A stretch of 64,000 bases of DNA from Theobroma cacao (GCF_000208745.1 NC_030854.1:6924703-6988702), one strand, 5' to 3'; shown: positions 11,298-25,086, counted from the first letter of the stretch. Numbers and translations: made by a program. Notes: generated from the letters alone by a model not told the origin.

Positions 11298-14173
11298 ACT
11301 ATCATGGCCATCTAGGTAAGTATACTAGTAATGCGTCTCCATGATCACCAATAATAACCAAGGTAGTAGCTAATCCACTACCAACATCATCAAAGGCCAC
11401 AAAAACTAAGTACCATGCTTGAGGATCATCCTAACTCATTACCAAGACACTAGTAGCCACTTTTATTTGATTTTAAGCCATTATCATCAACGTCTTAACA
11501 CCTATAAGTCAAGACCACTAATTGAGTTCACCAACCATGGAAGGTATATCTCTTTATTTCCCTTAATTTTTTCCACTTTTAAAGGCTTCAACATTCATTC
11601 ATTTACCTGGGCACCACTTATTTCTCATCCAATCAGGGGACAACACGTGGTTCAAGGCATATCGGGGGGTACAATCATGAGAGAAAGAGTTACGTCTTAC
11701 TTATCTTCTAAACACCTCTTAGCCATGCTTGGAAGACTTAGGTCATCGCTAAGAAATAGGAAATGGAAGATTCAATTAGCCTAACTAGATTTCTTAATCA
11801 CATCAGTAGAGGAGATCCTACGCCACCTGTAAGGCATTAAATGAGGATGGAATAGAGACCAACAATAATAGAAGATGCTTGGGGGAGAAAAGCACTAATG
11901 CCTTTGACAAAGCCTTTAACTTGTCGCTTATTTGAACTTCGCATCTTTACCCAATCAAGGGTCACCTTCAACGTCTGGCAAAATATTCTTACCTAGAAAA
12001 GTACTGTAGGCTAAGGGTTAACGGCTTCACCTTCGTTAGCTAATGGGCAAAAGCATTCAACATGGACAATTGACTCCACCATGAACGCATGAAAACAAGG
12101 TCCTCCAATAGCACGAATCAAGAAGCTCAACACCATACCAAAACTTTCCAAGAATTTCATAAAGATTAACATTCAAGGTATTTATTACGATTACTCAGTG
12201 AAAATTGCTCCAATTAGGCTTTTAATAATCCTAAACATAGCTTTTTCTTTCTTTTCTCCTAAATCCTTTCATGGTTGTACTTCAATCAGTAAGGCATTAA
12301 TGATGACTTATCTATCACATAAAAATATTGACCAATATTGCCAAATCAATGACATACTTTTTAAGATAGCATCACCAAAGTCTCAACTCTTATCTCAACC
12401 TAAATCTCATTGCCAAGATTGTGACAACCATCCATGACTGCTATCAAGGCCATCAAGGCAAAGATACCTAGCTATTCATCTTCATGATCACCGATAATAG
12501 CGAATTGATCCACTTCCAACATCATCAAAGACCATAAAAATTAAGTACCATGCTTAAGGATCATCTCAACTCACAACCAAGACACCCACTATCATCAAGG
12601 TCCTAGCATCTTAAATTCAAGACCACTAATCGTATTCACCAACCATGAAAGTGCATCTCTTTGTTTCCCTTATTTTCTTTCTTTTAGAAGCTTCACTATT
12701 TATTTATTTACTTGGCACTAATTGTCTTTTCATCCTATCAATGGACAACACTTGGTTCAAGTTCACGTCAAGGGGTATAATCATAGGATCTATGGTTTGG
12801 TTGAAAACAAAAGAATGGGCTACGTCCTACTTAACTCCTAAGGACCTCTTAGCCATGCTTAGAAGCCTTTGGTAGTTGCAAGAAATCTAACTAGGAAATG
12901 AAAATTTTAATTAGTCTAACTAGATTCCTTAATCACATCATTAGGAAATCTCATCCCATGCCACCCTGCAAGGCATTACTATGGATGGAATGGAAGCTAA
13001 CCATAACAAAAGATGTTTGAGGGAGAATGGCATCAACAATTTGATAAAGCCTTGACCTATCACCGTTTGAACATCGCACCACTACCCAATCAAAAGTCAC
13101 CTTCAACTTTTTTAGTAAAACTTATTTTTCCTTTAATAGTACTTTAGGCTAAGGGTTAATGGCTTTAACTCCGCTAGCTACTAGGCAAAGGCATTCAACT
13201 TGGACAACTCATTCCACCATGAATGCTTCTAAATAAGGTCTTATAATAACATGAATCAAGAAGCTCACCACCATACACCAAAAGTTTCCTAAAATTCCAT
13301 AATCATTAGCATGTTAAGAATAAACCTTACAGCCAATTAGGTTAGTCAAGGCTTAAATTTCAATCATGCAATCATATCATTTATAATGAATGATTAAAGG
13401 TTTCCATTCATCAATAAGACTATACTTTTTATGTCTATTGAATGAAGTCCATAAGATTAATATGCATTTCAAAGAAATTGTAAAGTGTTACAATTATGAA
13501 AATCCCTAGGCATCAAAGCATAATCTCTAAATTATTCCTAGTCAATGTATCATTAAGACTAGACATCAATGATGCTTAGAGAGTAGTACATTTTATGTTC
13601 TTTACCTGAGAAATAAACAACCGATCTCATAGGTTGAAGTATAAGAATACTTGGAACTAAAATGTTGGTGCTTGTTCTTAGAACAAGTTCACTAAACATG
13701 ACCAGTCATGAGGATTCCATTTAGTATTTCACACTAGTGTTTATGGAATATATCCTTACATGACAGTCATGTAAGTGATCCCTCGACTTGTGACACTAGG
13801 TTATCTTGTGTGAAGATTGCTATACTTTTATACCTTTTACAAGGTGTTAACCATGGATGCCTAAAGTGATGGCCATTGGTTATAGCATGAGATATATGAA
13901 GGCAAATGAGTGGTCTAGAAAGGATTCATCACCCTAAGTGAAAAGAACATATCCTATTTGCATATTTGATAAGTAATAACTTATGTAAATCTTTGGCCAG
14001 AGTGGAATGAAATTTCGAAAAAAGGAGTTTTTTCAAATTTCATTCGGAGTTATACTTAGTCAAGAGCTAATATGGAAAGGCCTAAGGAATAGACATTGGC
14101 CATGCTCCTAGCTTTTCCAAGATACATAATGAAATGATAGAATTGCATTGAAAGACTGATCACTGAAAGGTTG

Positions 14174-17100
14174 TGTCACGACCTGGAACTCCCCATCGAG
14201 CCCGAGACAACCGCCGCGAAGCCTCGACAAACATTCTTCACCCTGAATGTCGATCGAAACCTCGTGAAGGCTCTCGTATCAGCTTTCGTACTTCCTTGTT
14301 GAGCAATAGTTATCAAATAATAAAATACGAAGGATTACAAATCATTACCAAATCATAACATAACATATTTTTTTTTTGCTCACAAGGGCATTTTCGTTAT
14401 TTTTGTCGAAAACCTCGAAACTTACTAAAAATGCAGTAGGTAAGCCGAAAATATATAATTAATGATTTAAAAAAAATTAAGNNNNNNNNNNNNNNNNNNN
14501 NNNNNNNNNNNNNNNNNNNNNNNNNNNNNNNNNNNNNNNNNNNNNNNNNNNNNNNNNNNNNNNNNNNNNNNNNNNNNNNNNNNNNNNNNNNNNNNNNNNN
14601 NNNNNNNNNNNNNNNNNNNNNNNNNNNNNNNNNNNNNNNNNNNNNNNNNNNNNNNNNNNNNNNNNNNNNNNNNNNNNNNNNNNNNNNNNNNNNNNNNNNN
14701 NNNNNNNNNNNNNNNNNNNNNNNNNNNNNNNNNNNNNNNNNNNNNNNNNNNNNNNNNNNNNNNNNNNNNNNNNNNNNNNNNNNNNNNNNNNNNNNNNNNN
14801 NNNNNNNNNNNNNNNNNNNNNNNNNNNNNNNNNNNNNNNNNNNNNNNNNNNNNNNNNNNNNNNNNNNNNNNNNNNNNNNNNNNNNNNNNNNNNNNNNNNN
14901 NNNNNNNNNNNNNNNNNNNNNNNNNNNNNNNNNNNNNNNNNNNNNNNNNNNNNNNNNNNNNNNNNNNNNNNNNNNNNNNNNNNNNNNNNNNNNNNNNNNN
15001 NNNNNNNNNNNNNNNNNNNNNNNNNNNNNNNNNNNNNNNNNNNNNNNNNNNNNNNNNNNNNNNNNNNNNNNNNNNNNNNNNNNNNNNNNNNNNNNNNNNN
15101 NNNNNNNNNNNNNNNNNNNNNNNNNNNNNNNNNNNNNNNNNNNNNNNNNNNNNNNNNNNNNNNNNNNNNNNNNNNNNNNNNNNNNNNNNNNNNNNNNNNN
15201 NNNNNNNNNNNNNNNNNNNNNNNNNNNNNNNNNNNNNNNNNNNNNNNNNNNNNNNNNNNNNNNNNNNNNNNNNNNNNNNNNNNNNNNNNNNNNNNNNNNN
15301 NNNNNNNNNNNNNNNNNNNNNNNNNNNNNNNNNNNNNNNNNNNNNNNNNNNNNNNNNNNNNNNNNNNNNNNNNNNNNNNNNNNNNNNNNNNNNNNNNNNN
15401 NNNNNNNNNNNNNNNNNNNNNNNNNNNNNAGAAAATTTATAAAATCATTTTATAAAATCACAATTTCTCTTAAAACATAGCAATTTACCATTTAAACCCA
15501 TTTTTCATAAAATCACACAGTTGTATAAAACTACTCTAGATAATTAAGACGATAATAAGTTCACTCACAGTTCTAGGAGTCGATGTACTCCTAATCCCAG
15601 TCTCCAAGCACAATCTCTGTACTTTTACCAGTGTACTTTGCTCACCACCTATCCACAATGTACAATACATAATTCACCACATCAATGCTTGACCATTATA
15701 AAATCAATTCAGGCTCGGTATATATGCATGATATGATATACAACTTATCCGACTACCGCTTAAATGCGGTGTTGACCTAATTCGGCCTATTATCTCCAAT
15801 TTAACTCCAAATCAATTCTTCTCACTTTCTACACTCCAATTATAACTAAATTACCTCCATGACTGTGAATGAGATTCAATTTATCAGTCCCGATAGCAAA
15901 TTACGAAAATACCCCTAGTAGGTAAAAATTCGTATTTTTACTCCGAAAATTTCCATTATTTTTCTAGGCTCATAATTCATCATTATTCATCATAATTCCT
16001 CAAACAAACATCAAGATCATCAGCCAATATTTTTCTAGAAAATTTGGCCAATAATGGTAATAGAGGAAAATAAATTCTTTTATTGTTATTTTGTTCCTAA
16101 ATATGCTAAACTAACTAAAAACACTAACATAACTTAAAATCAAATTAATCTAACAACTTTCTCTCTCCTAACCCATTTGATCAGCTATCAATTCATCATG
16201 AAAACATGTAATTTAATCATGGAAAATAAAGAGAAATGCTTGGGAATAAGAAAACTCAAGCTTAATAGAAAAAATCTCACCTTTTTCACTTAATTTCCTT
16301 GAAAATTCTCACTTTTTCTTTGATTTTCTCTCTCTAGGGTTTTGTTTTTATTTTCTCTCTCTTCTTGCTGGTTTAGGCCGGTCATGGGGTGGAAGATGGG
16401 CTGATTTTTGTGCCTTTTAAAAAGGAAAATAATAAATTAATAAAGGCATGACACGTGGCATCATGTCATTGGCCCGTTTTTAAAACTTTAAAAATTTTAA
16501 TCCTTTTTATCTCCACCACACAATTAGTCAGTCCTGGTGGTGGAAAATTACTGTTTTGCCCCTAGGGTGGTAAAATTACCATTTTACCCCTATACTCTAA
16601 ATTATATCAGAATTAAATTTTTTTTTCACTTCTAAACCTCAAATCATACTCCAATAAGTCAAATGGGGCCAAAAATCTTTTCTAAAAATTCCCATTTTGT
16701 CCTCAGGTGGCAAATGACCATTTTACCCCTAAATAGCGAAAATTCTGATTTGACTCCAAATTGATCCTCGAACTTCGAATCACCATATTAAACCATTTTG
16801 AGACTTTAAAATTCTTAATTTCATCGTAAATTCTCTATTTGATCTAATTCGAGGCTTAAATCAATTTTGTTGTACCTTTAGGTATAATACCGACTTTTGT
16901 AAATTTTTCGGGACTCTCCTAGCATGCAAACATGCTATCCATCACATGTATGTCATGACAAATATTTTTATAGAGTCGGGCTTGTCATCTTCTCCCCCAC
17001 TTGGATCAACCATATGATCTTTCTTCATGACTGATTTCGACGTCAGGCTAAATATTAATATTTTAATATTATTTTATTAATAAAATATTATTTTATTCTA

Positions 17101-17348
17101 AAAATTTTATCTTGTCTCCTTGGTACCCAAAATGTCTTATTATGCCTCACTTGACTTCCAAATCACCTTTTATCTCACAAATTCTCCTCCGATAAAATTA
17201 TTATTATTTTTTTATTATTTTCTCACTTGTGGAATATTTTATCCTAAACTACTCCTTTCGTTTTTTATCACTTTTAAACATTTTAATTGACCTCAATTTG
17301 CATTCGATCAACTTTATTTATCACCATATCAAAGTATGGGGTATTTCA
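14174..17348 (-). mobile_element. chimeric LTR (family A plus family B end), TSD GGTTG
   Basis: Flanked by GGTTG at 14169-14173 and 17349-17353. On the minus strand it begins TGAAATACCCC and ends GGTCGTGACA. Minus-strand bases from 17348 back to 16988 match the first about 360 bp of LTR B (19446-19810), including a shared 'ccaagtgggggaga'. From 16987 back to 14174 it is a family A LTR with its own TG start (TGACAAGCCC) and family A end. A 948-bp N gap (14482-15429) falls in the A part. It may be a recombinant LTR that moved as a unit, or a nested A whose host lost its other half. Confidence 0.8.
14482..15429. other. assembly gap (948 N)
   Basis: Run of N inside a family A LTR. The matching stretch is present in A3 at roughly 40700-41560, about 0.8 kb, which fits a gap caused by repeat ambiguity. 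Confidence 0.95.
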
Positions 17349-17700
17349 GGTTGAGTCAAACCATCTTGACTTTTGTAACATTTGAGTGGCCATGATGGGT
17401 TGCTAGATCTCGCTCTTGGTCTATGATCATAAGATGATTGATATGATCAATGATAAATTCAATCAAGTTTGAATTTATCTAATTCTAAAATTAATTTATG
17501 GATTACATCTTAAGATCATTGTCAACCTATTGGAAGTCTAATGGGTTACACACTTAAAATGAAATCTGAAAATAAAATGAGATGGGTGATTAAGTAACAC
17601 TTAATCAAGTTATTAGTCATAAGCTACTAAGCACTTAATTAAAATAGTTTAATTAAGTGAGGGGTTAACTCATAATTTCATAAGAGTTATGTTAGCTTTA

Positions 17701-19445
17701 AAATGATTATAGTTTTGATAATGAAAAAATAGTCATAATTTGGTTGAACATTATTTGAGTGATCCTTGACAAGTTCTTGAAATGATTTAACTCTCATACA
17801 TTTGTTCTTACATAATTACAGGCTTGATTGTTTTAATTGTTTAAATTCTTGGAGTTACAAGCATATACAATTTAGTTGTATAAGTGCTTTTAATCTCTCT
17901 AACATTCATCTTTGAGATATTAAAATTGCAAGATAGGTTCACAAGTGGTGGAGTAAGGCATTCAAAGATGTTTGATCTTTCAAAGTTGTTTCATGTCATG
18001 AAGTTCATTCTCAACTCAATATATGATCACAAGAAAGATATAGTTGAAGTTAAGTGTCGAAATGACAAGGATTCCAATTGATCTTAGAGAAGCTTTGAAT
18101 GATCCAATGGTAGAAGAGGCATGAAAACTCAAGAAGAGAAAGCCCTGGTTGATCCTCTTTGAGTGCTAGTCAATCCTAGAATAGTAAATAGTGAAAAATC
18201 AAATGTCAAGGAGTTGTAGTCGATCCCCCTCAAGCTGTAGTAGATCCTCAAAGTTAGAACTTCAAAGTTACATGTTCTTGGGAAGTGGATCGAGTAAAGG
18301 ATGATCATACACGATTATAGAAGCCCTAATTTGAAGATTTGAAGAACAATAGTCGATCTTAGGAGCCTTGTAATTGATCTTAAAGCTTTAATAATAGCTA
18401 GATTTGTTCCAAACTTGTGTCTATCAGTTAGATTCTTGTCTGATTCATCTTCAATGGCTCAAATATTCCCTTAACTATAAAAAGGACAATTTAAAATCAT
18501 TTTGAGATGAGGAAGAAGAAAGAAAAAGGCCAAACTCTTGAGAATCAAAGTCTTGAAAAGAAATAGAGAAAAGTTAACCAAACAAAGCATTTTTTGAGTT
18601 GAAATTTCATATGTGCTTTCATTTTAATCGTTACACCCATTTTATAGGCTTTTTCTCCTCCATTATACCTACTTAGCAAAATCTACCTTTCAAAGGCACT
18701 TTTGCTATTCTTTGTAAAGGTTCTTGTTAGTACAATAAGCTCAATGTGATTAATTCTAAAATGAGGTGAATTGGATTATTTTTGTAATTTTGAAACTATC
18801 ATTTTTAATTTTGAGAAAATAGAGTTCTCTTAAATCAAATCCTCAGTTTAAAAAGAATCAAGACAATTGATTTCTTGTAAATTGAGAAAAATTGAAAACA
18901 CAAATGAGATTAAAAGAGTAAGAAGGGAAGGAAAATCAACACAATAATTTTATAGAGGTTCGGCCTTGTTGCATACTTGTTTTCCTTTAGATTCACTAAG
19001 GAATTTAAATCCATTATTGAAATAAAGTTTAAGATAATGTTTTTTGTGGATTAACCATAACCTTTTAATATAATGCCTTTTATGGCTAAAGCGTAACCAC
19101 TCTACCTTCTATCTTGGTTAACGTATAACCACTCAATTTCAACCTTTTTAATTGGTTAAGGTATAACTACTCAAGTTAATAGAGTAGGAAATTAAATGTG
19201 CAGTTGGGATGCCTCTTAAAGGCTAAAAAACAAATTGAGTACAATGTTTGGTGAGAAAGGAAAAAAGCAATAAAGGCACTGTAGATGGTACAATTGAAGA
19301 CTTAACTGCGAGAAGAAAAGTACAAAGAGTGTTTAATGATTTGAGCTAAAATCTTCTCTTAGAGTTATGTTTCAAAGTCTTCCAACCTTTATAAATGCTA
19401 TGGGAGCTTGAATTTATGATTGTTGAAGCTTCAGAGGTAGTTAGG
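17701..19445 (+). mobile_element. unidentified LTR-like DNA, interrupted by LTR B
   Basis: Non-coding; continues after LTR B at 25405-25690. It carries repeated 'gtcgatc'/'gatcctc' motifs in loose pairs (18140-18390) and, at about 18950-19190, 'atttatagaggttcggcc' and 'ggttaa(g/c)gtataac(c/t)actca' repeats. Sequences of this style are common in LTRs of plant retrotransposons, but I see no ends and no coding region. The 65-residue frame at 17884-18081 is not convincing. Confidence 0.45.
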
Positions 19446-20552
19446 TGTAACACCTCGTACCCCCATATAGTAGTCAACGTAACCATCCCAGTAAGACAAA
19501 GGACTAATTGGTACGAATTTATGTGCTAAAGAGTGATAAAAGGTGAAAGGAATGGTTGAGTAAAATATTTCGCATGCGCGAAAATAATAATTAAATAATA
19601 ATATTTTTTCGGGGATGAATTAGCAAGCTAAAAGATTATTTGGAAGTGAATCGGGACATAATAAGACATTTCGAGACTGAAGGAAATGAGTGAAAAATTT
19701 TAAAATAAAATAATATTTTATTTAATAAAATAATATTGAAATATTAATCTTTAATCAGATGTTGGAATTAGTCGTGAAGAAGGATTATTGGTCAATCCAA
19801 GTGGGGGAGAGAAGTACGAATGAATTTTTGGAGATAAATGACGTATGTGAGACTTGCGTGTTTGTATTTAAATTGAGTTAGCGCAAGTGAGTAAATATTA
19901 AAATATGATGGTGATATCGCATTGAAGTGCAACTTTGCTATTTTGATTGTATACATGTAAAGGCAGAAAGATAGAAAGAAATTAGAATTTTAAAACGTGT
20001 CGGAAGGGTTAAATTGTAAAAGATGAAAGCTTGGAGGGTTATACAGTAAATAAAGAAAAGTTAAGGGTTATGTGTAATTTTAATATTTAAAGGCTAATGA
20101 GATATTATTGAATGATATGGTGGCATTAAAAAGGAAAATGTATGTGAAATGATATATAAATTAAATGGATGGAATAAATAAAGAAAGAAAACTAAGGAGA
20201 TAAAAAAAAAAAGAAAGGAAAAAGAAGAATGGAGGTGGCGGATGGGAATGATACTTTAAAGGTTGGCCATGAGCTTTAAAACATAAATTAGATGAGGAAA
20301 AGTCAAAGGAAGGCATGGGTTCATGGGCTAGCCGCCCATGTGACCAAATGGAGAGAAGGATAAGATAAAATAATAAAGAATAAAGAAAGTAAAGAAATGA
20401 AATGAAGGTGGGGGCCGGCCATATGAGGAAGGAAAAAGGAAGAGAGAGGTCTTGGAGAGTTAAAAACCCGAAAAGAAGAAGGAAAAAAAAGCAAAGAAAA
20501 GAAAGCTTTGACATATTACAGCCGAGAGCATGAAAAAAAGAGAAAAAGCAAG

Positions 20553-20757
20553 GGCTGGTGCTGTCGGGTTTGTGAGGGAGAAAACAGGAGTTGTTGCTGC
20601 TGGTTTGAGAGAGAGAAATGAGGGGTTGTGCTACTGGGTTTATGAAGGAGAAAGGAAGGGTTGTGCTGCCAAGTTTGTGAGGGAGAAAGGAAGGGTTGTG
20701 TTGTCGGGTTTGTGAGGGAGAAAAGAAAGGTTGTGCTGCCGGTTTTGAGAGTGAAGG
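20553..20757 (+). repeat. six degenerate ~35-bp tandem units in LTR B
   Basis: Units contain 'ggttgtgctgcc', then 'gtttgtgagggagaaaggaag', with substitutions. The array keeps both strands open over short frames, which explains the spurious open frames here. Confidence 0.8.
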
Positions 20758-21530
20758 AGGAAGGATGGGGGTTGCAACTATGGTGAGAAAAAAATTTGGT
20801 GAAGGAAAAAAAATGGGAGCCTAAGTGGCAGAAGAAAGAGGAAAGAAAGGAGAAAGGAAAATAAAGAAAAGAAAATAATAATAAAAAAAAGAGAAGCAGG
20901 AAAGAGAGAAAGAGACGGGAAAGGAAGAAAGAATAGCTAGATACACACCCAAACGAATAGCAAAGTAGTGTCCCGTTATTGTGAGGTGAGTGGGTGCTAA
21001 ATTTCAAAAACTATATCCCTGTAAATATATTGTATATATTACCTTTGATGGTTGACGAAATTGTGGAAAGCATGAGTTGGTAGAAAGCCCTAGGTTGTTT
21101 GTGATTGCAATCAAGGATTTTAAATTCATTTTTTTTATATTATACATAAGTATATATCTACAAGGTTTTAATTACGGGGAAACAAACCTTTGATTGGCTT
21201 TTTGTTTCAAAATCATACCTTGCAAGCTTGTGTGATGTTTGGGCCAATGGTCATTATTTGATTCATGGGATTTGATAAAAAATTTATTAATTTCACTTAG
21301 CATGTTGATTTGATGGATATGCCATGCTTTGAAATAAATTATGCATAACATTCAATTTATGATTATATTGCTTTTGATCTGTCATGTTTTGCAAATGCAT
21401 TAAATTGCAATGATTTTCATTTTAACATGATTGAGATACTCTGGGTAAAACCTGTTACCACACTAGGTTAAGTGTAGTCTTTGTGCACAAAGTAATGATT
21501 GTTGATTATCAATTTTTGATTGTAAATGGA

Positions 21531-21645
21531 GACTTGAAGCCCCGATTCATATTAGATGGCATAGGCAGTTCCCACGAGTAGGTAAAAGGGGGACTTGAAG
21601 CCCCAATTTATATATGGTGGTGTGGGCAGTTCCTACGAGTAGGTG
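21531..21645 (+). repeat. two ~61-bp tandem units in LTR B
   Basis: Each begins 'gacttgaagcccc' and ends 'cagttcc(c/t)acgagtagg'. The unit core 'acgagtagg' is similar to 'gcgagtagg' of the family A array, which sits in a comparable part of that LTR. Confidence 0.75.
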
Positions 21646-22165
21646 ATGATGTCTGAGAGGGTAAACCTAAGGGCTATACTAAACTTACCCGAGGATGATG
21701 CTCACTTGTGGATTTTTTATTACACAATGCATGGCATTAACACTTGAAATTTACTATTGAATGGCAAGTGAAATTTACATATTCTTTGGTGATCGATTAT
21801 TTTGCATTTTTATGTTTGAGACTTTTCATTTTACACTTGCCATTGGATTTACTATTGACTGGATATCGAAGTTGAAAGATTTTCTAGTACCTTAAATACA
21901 ACCATTTTCAAATTTGTTTATTTGTGATTAATTACTTTTAAGACTTGCAAGGTATAAAAACAAAATCTCTTAGTTTAATGGAGTGTGTTTTCTACGCTTA
22001 CTCTTAGATTTATAAACATTCCATCTTTATGTTTGTTTCCCCTCCTTGCCTGCTCACGGGGTCGATGATCACTGAGTCTGTGAGACTGACACCCCTCTTA
22101 TTTCTCCTTTTACAGATAGGGATCGGCTTAGCGTGTAATCATCAGTGCATACAATCCACTGCAGA

Positions 22166-25086
22166 TGTCAAGCCCAGCTCTACAATATGTTTATTATGCC
22201 ATTCCTACATAAGAATGCATGTTTGCTTACTTGGGTACCTTGAAAATCGTTAAAGGACGGCAATGTACCAAATAGTACAATTAAGTTGAATTAAGCCTCG
22301 AACTAATCCAAATAGAGATTTTAAGATGAAATTGAGAATTTTAAAACCCCAGAATGACTTGAAATGGTGATTCGGAGTTCAAAGACCGATTTGGAGTCAA
22401 ATTGGAATTTTCATGACCTAGGGATAAAATGGTCATTTTGCTACCCGAGGTTAAGATGTGAGTGTTGGATGAAATTTTGACTAAGATTGATCATTTGGAG
22501 TATAATTTGAGTTTGAGAAGTAAAGAATTTTAATTTTGACATTTTTTCAAGCATAGGGGTAAAGTAGTCATTTTGCCACCCCAGGGGTAAAATTGTAATT
22601 TTACACCACCCAACACTTGTCCAGCACATGGATTTTACCCAATATTATTATGGATAATTGAAGGATTTTATGTGGTGGAGAAAGAAAGCTTAATAGTTAA
22701 GAATTTAAAAATGGACCAATGGTAAGGTGACAAGTGTTAAGCTTTTATTTCTTTATTATTTTCCTTTTAAATTAGCACAAAACTAGCCCATCTCTCTTCA
22801 TTATGGCCAGCCATAGCAAGAACAAAGGAAGAAAAGAAGAACAAAAACCCTAGAGTGAAAATTCAAGAGAAAATTGGTGGATTTCAAGTAATCAAGCCAT
22901 CAAAGGTGAAATTTCTTAACTCTAGCTTGTGATCTATCTTACCTATGCATTATTTTGCATTTTTCATGGTTGAATCACAAGTTATCATGAAGGATAGTGT
23001 GCTGATCAAACCCTAGGAGAGATAATTTGATGATGATTTAGATAGATTTTTAAGTTATATGGATGTTTTTAGTTGTTTATGGTGTTAAGTGTAAGAATTA
23101 AGCTTGAAATTCACATATTCCTCATGAGTTCATCATTGGCCAAATCTTCCTTGTAGAGTGTTGATGGTGGATTTGATTTTATTTCAAGTGAATTGGTTAG
23201 GAAATGATGAATTATGGTGAGAAAATCAAGTAGGAAAAATCATAGTGTTGATGCACTCACCATGGCCGAAATTCTCAAGAAGAAATGTGAGGATGGTTTT
23301 GCTAAATTTTATGTTATTTGACTTGTGTTTGGTGATTTGAAGTATTGGGAGAAAAATGAAATTATTTGGAGTTAAATTGGACGTATTGGCCAATTAATCG
23401 GGTGATAGATCGAATTAGGCCAATACCATTTTATTTAGGTACATAATTGAATTTATATTGAACATCATATTTAGATAGTTACCCGAGTATTTCATATCCC
23501 ATTTCATGCATTAGTATAAAGCCTGAATTGGTTTTACAACGGTTTAGCACAAATTTAGTAAATGGCTTATTGTGCATTATGTCTAGGTGGTGAGCTTTCT
23601 GGCAAAAGTAAAGAGATAGTACCCGAGGATCAAGAATCGGAGTACTCGAAATTCGACTCCTGAAATAGTGAGTAACCTTATCATCATCTTGATTATCTAA
23701 AGTGAATTTTAATTCGTTTTTATGATTTTATGGAAAATGAGTTTAAATGGTAAATCTTTATGTTTTATAAACAAAATGTGTTTAAATGAAATGATTTTAT
23801 AAAATTGTCTTGAAATTGAATGATGGTTTTGAAAATGGAGTAATTGGAGACTAATTGTTGTGTTATAAATCATGGTTTAAGTTGAATGGCTTATGATAAT
23901 ATTGGCATGAATAGTTGAATTGGTAAATGTGTTGAAAATGTATGAACTATTGATTTGGCTTGAGAGACTGTAAAACAAAATAATTGTCATGTCATGCTGT
24001 TGAATTTTATTGAATTGGTGGGTTATAAATTGGTCGCTGTAGTGGACGAGTTCTGTGGACTAGCCTATTAGAGGGGCACGGTAACCCTATTATATTCTTA
24101 CCTCAGTATGAGAGGCGCGGATGGATAACTCCTTAGGTTAACACTTTAGAGTTCACTTCACGCTAAACCACCACGTGAGGGTGTTTTAGCGAACGCCAAG
24201 GAACGGCTATGTTTTCAAAATAAAAACATGATTTATGCGTACATGACTTTTTAACAGCCTTGGCGGACTCGATTGGGATAGCCCTCGGCCAAGGTATCCC
24301 TGATAACTGAGTATGAGAATGATTTTGGCACGAGCCAAAGTTTTAAGAAATTCATAAGCCATGTTGATTACTCAATTTATATGAATTGATTTTATTTGGT
24401 TGAAATGAGTTGAAAGGTGATGAATTACAGTATGTTAAACTATTATATCTGTCTCTATTTACTCAGCTTTAGATATTTTAGATGGTATTTGTTTACTCAC
24501 TGAGATTATATAATCTCACCACCCTCTTTTCCACCCATTTTAGGCTCAGGATAGTCGGTAGATAGCTCACTTTGTTGAGGACTACAATTGGACTTGCATC
24601 CTCAAAAACTTTAGTTATCTGTATCACAATATGTATGAATTTATTTAGCTTTTATGCTACAAAAATTATTTACCGATAACTCTATAAATATTATTTTATA
24701 AGAAAATAGAATATTTTATTGAATATTTTTATTATATTCAAATAGTCATAATTTCATTTTAAATGAATGTTTTAGACATCTAAACTTATTTTTTATTATG
24801 AAATATGTGTTTTCCACTCGCATATTACATTTTTAGCTGATTTCGAGATTTTCGAGAAAAAATGACCAAAATGCCCTTGTGAGAAAAAAATTATTTTTCT
24901 ATTGTTATAATTTGGAAATAGTTTATAATCTCTCAAAACATGATATTTGGTAACGGTTACTCACAGGGGAAATGAGAAACTGATATTAAAGCCTTGTGGT
25001 GTTCCGGTTGACATTCTGGGTAATGAGTGTCGATCGGGACACCGCAGCCGTTGTCACGGGCTCGAGGGAAGTACCTGGTCATGACA
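22166..25086 (+). mobile_element. solo LTR family A, copy A4, TSD GCAGA, nested in LTR B
   Basis: Starts TGTCAAGCCC and ends GGTCATGACA, flanked by GCAGA at 22161-22165 and 25087-25091. Length is 2,921 bp with no internal coding region. It shares with A2 the 'aatgtacca' start zone, the 'tggtcattttg' runs, the 'gccagccatagcaagaac' leader, and the final 'gtgttccggttgacattc' to 'cgggctcgaggg' segment. It must be younger than the LTR B insertion that it interrupts. Confidence 0.9.

Larger units (their letters stand above)
8103..13311. repeat. tandem duplication of a ~1.05 kb non-coding unit, copy 1 split by LTR A2
   Basis: Copy 1 is 8103-8268 plus 11303 to about 12175; copy 2 is about 12200-13311. 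Aligned landmarks include 'gtgacaa(t/c)catccatgact', 'aagtaccatgctt(g/a)aggatcat', 'acctcttagccatgctt' and 'aggctaagggttaa(c/t)ggctt'. The open frames inside (121 residues at 11419, 79 at 12198, 76 at 12645) align only as DNA and do not share a long frame, so I do not call them genes. Copy 2 ends where the second copia LTR starts. Confidence 0.75.
13312..17700 (+). mobile_element. long copia-type LTR, copy 2, split by the A5/B chimera
   Basis: Made of 13312-14173 and 17349 to about 17700. It starts TGTTAAGAATAAACC, which aligns with the TGATGGAATGAGCC start of copy 1, and stays alignable past 'gccatgatgggttgctagat'. At 14173/17349 the alignment to copy 1 is interrupted by exactly one inserted block flanked by GGTTG. 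After about 17700 the similarity to copy 1 stops, so the LTR is truncated there. It lacks any neighbouring gag-pol of its own. Confidence 0.65.

Noticed and set aside
11419..12875. Frames of 121, 79 and 76 residues in the tandem duplicated block
   Set aside because: The two copies align as DNA but not as one conserved frame; no domain is visible. A short common stretch (TSYL..K..LLAML) is weak support.
20161..21007. Minus-strand open frames of 117 and 163 residues, Phe/Leu/Ser-rich
   Set aside because: They read a purine-rich tandem array inside LTR B; composition is low-complexity and they lie within a solo LTR.
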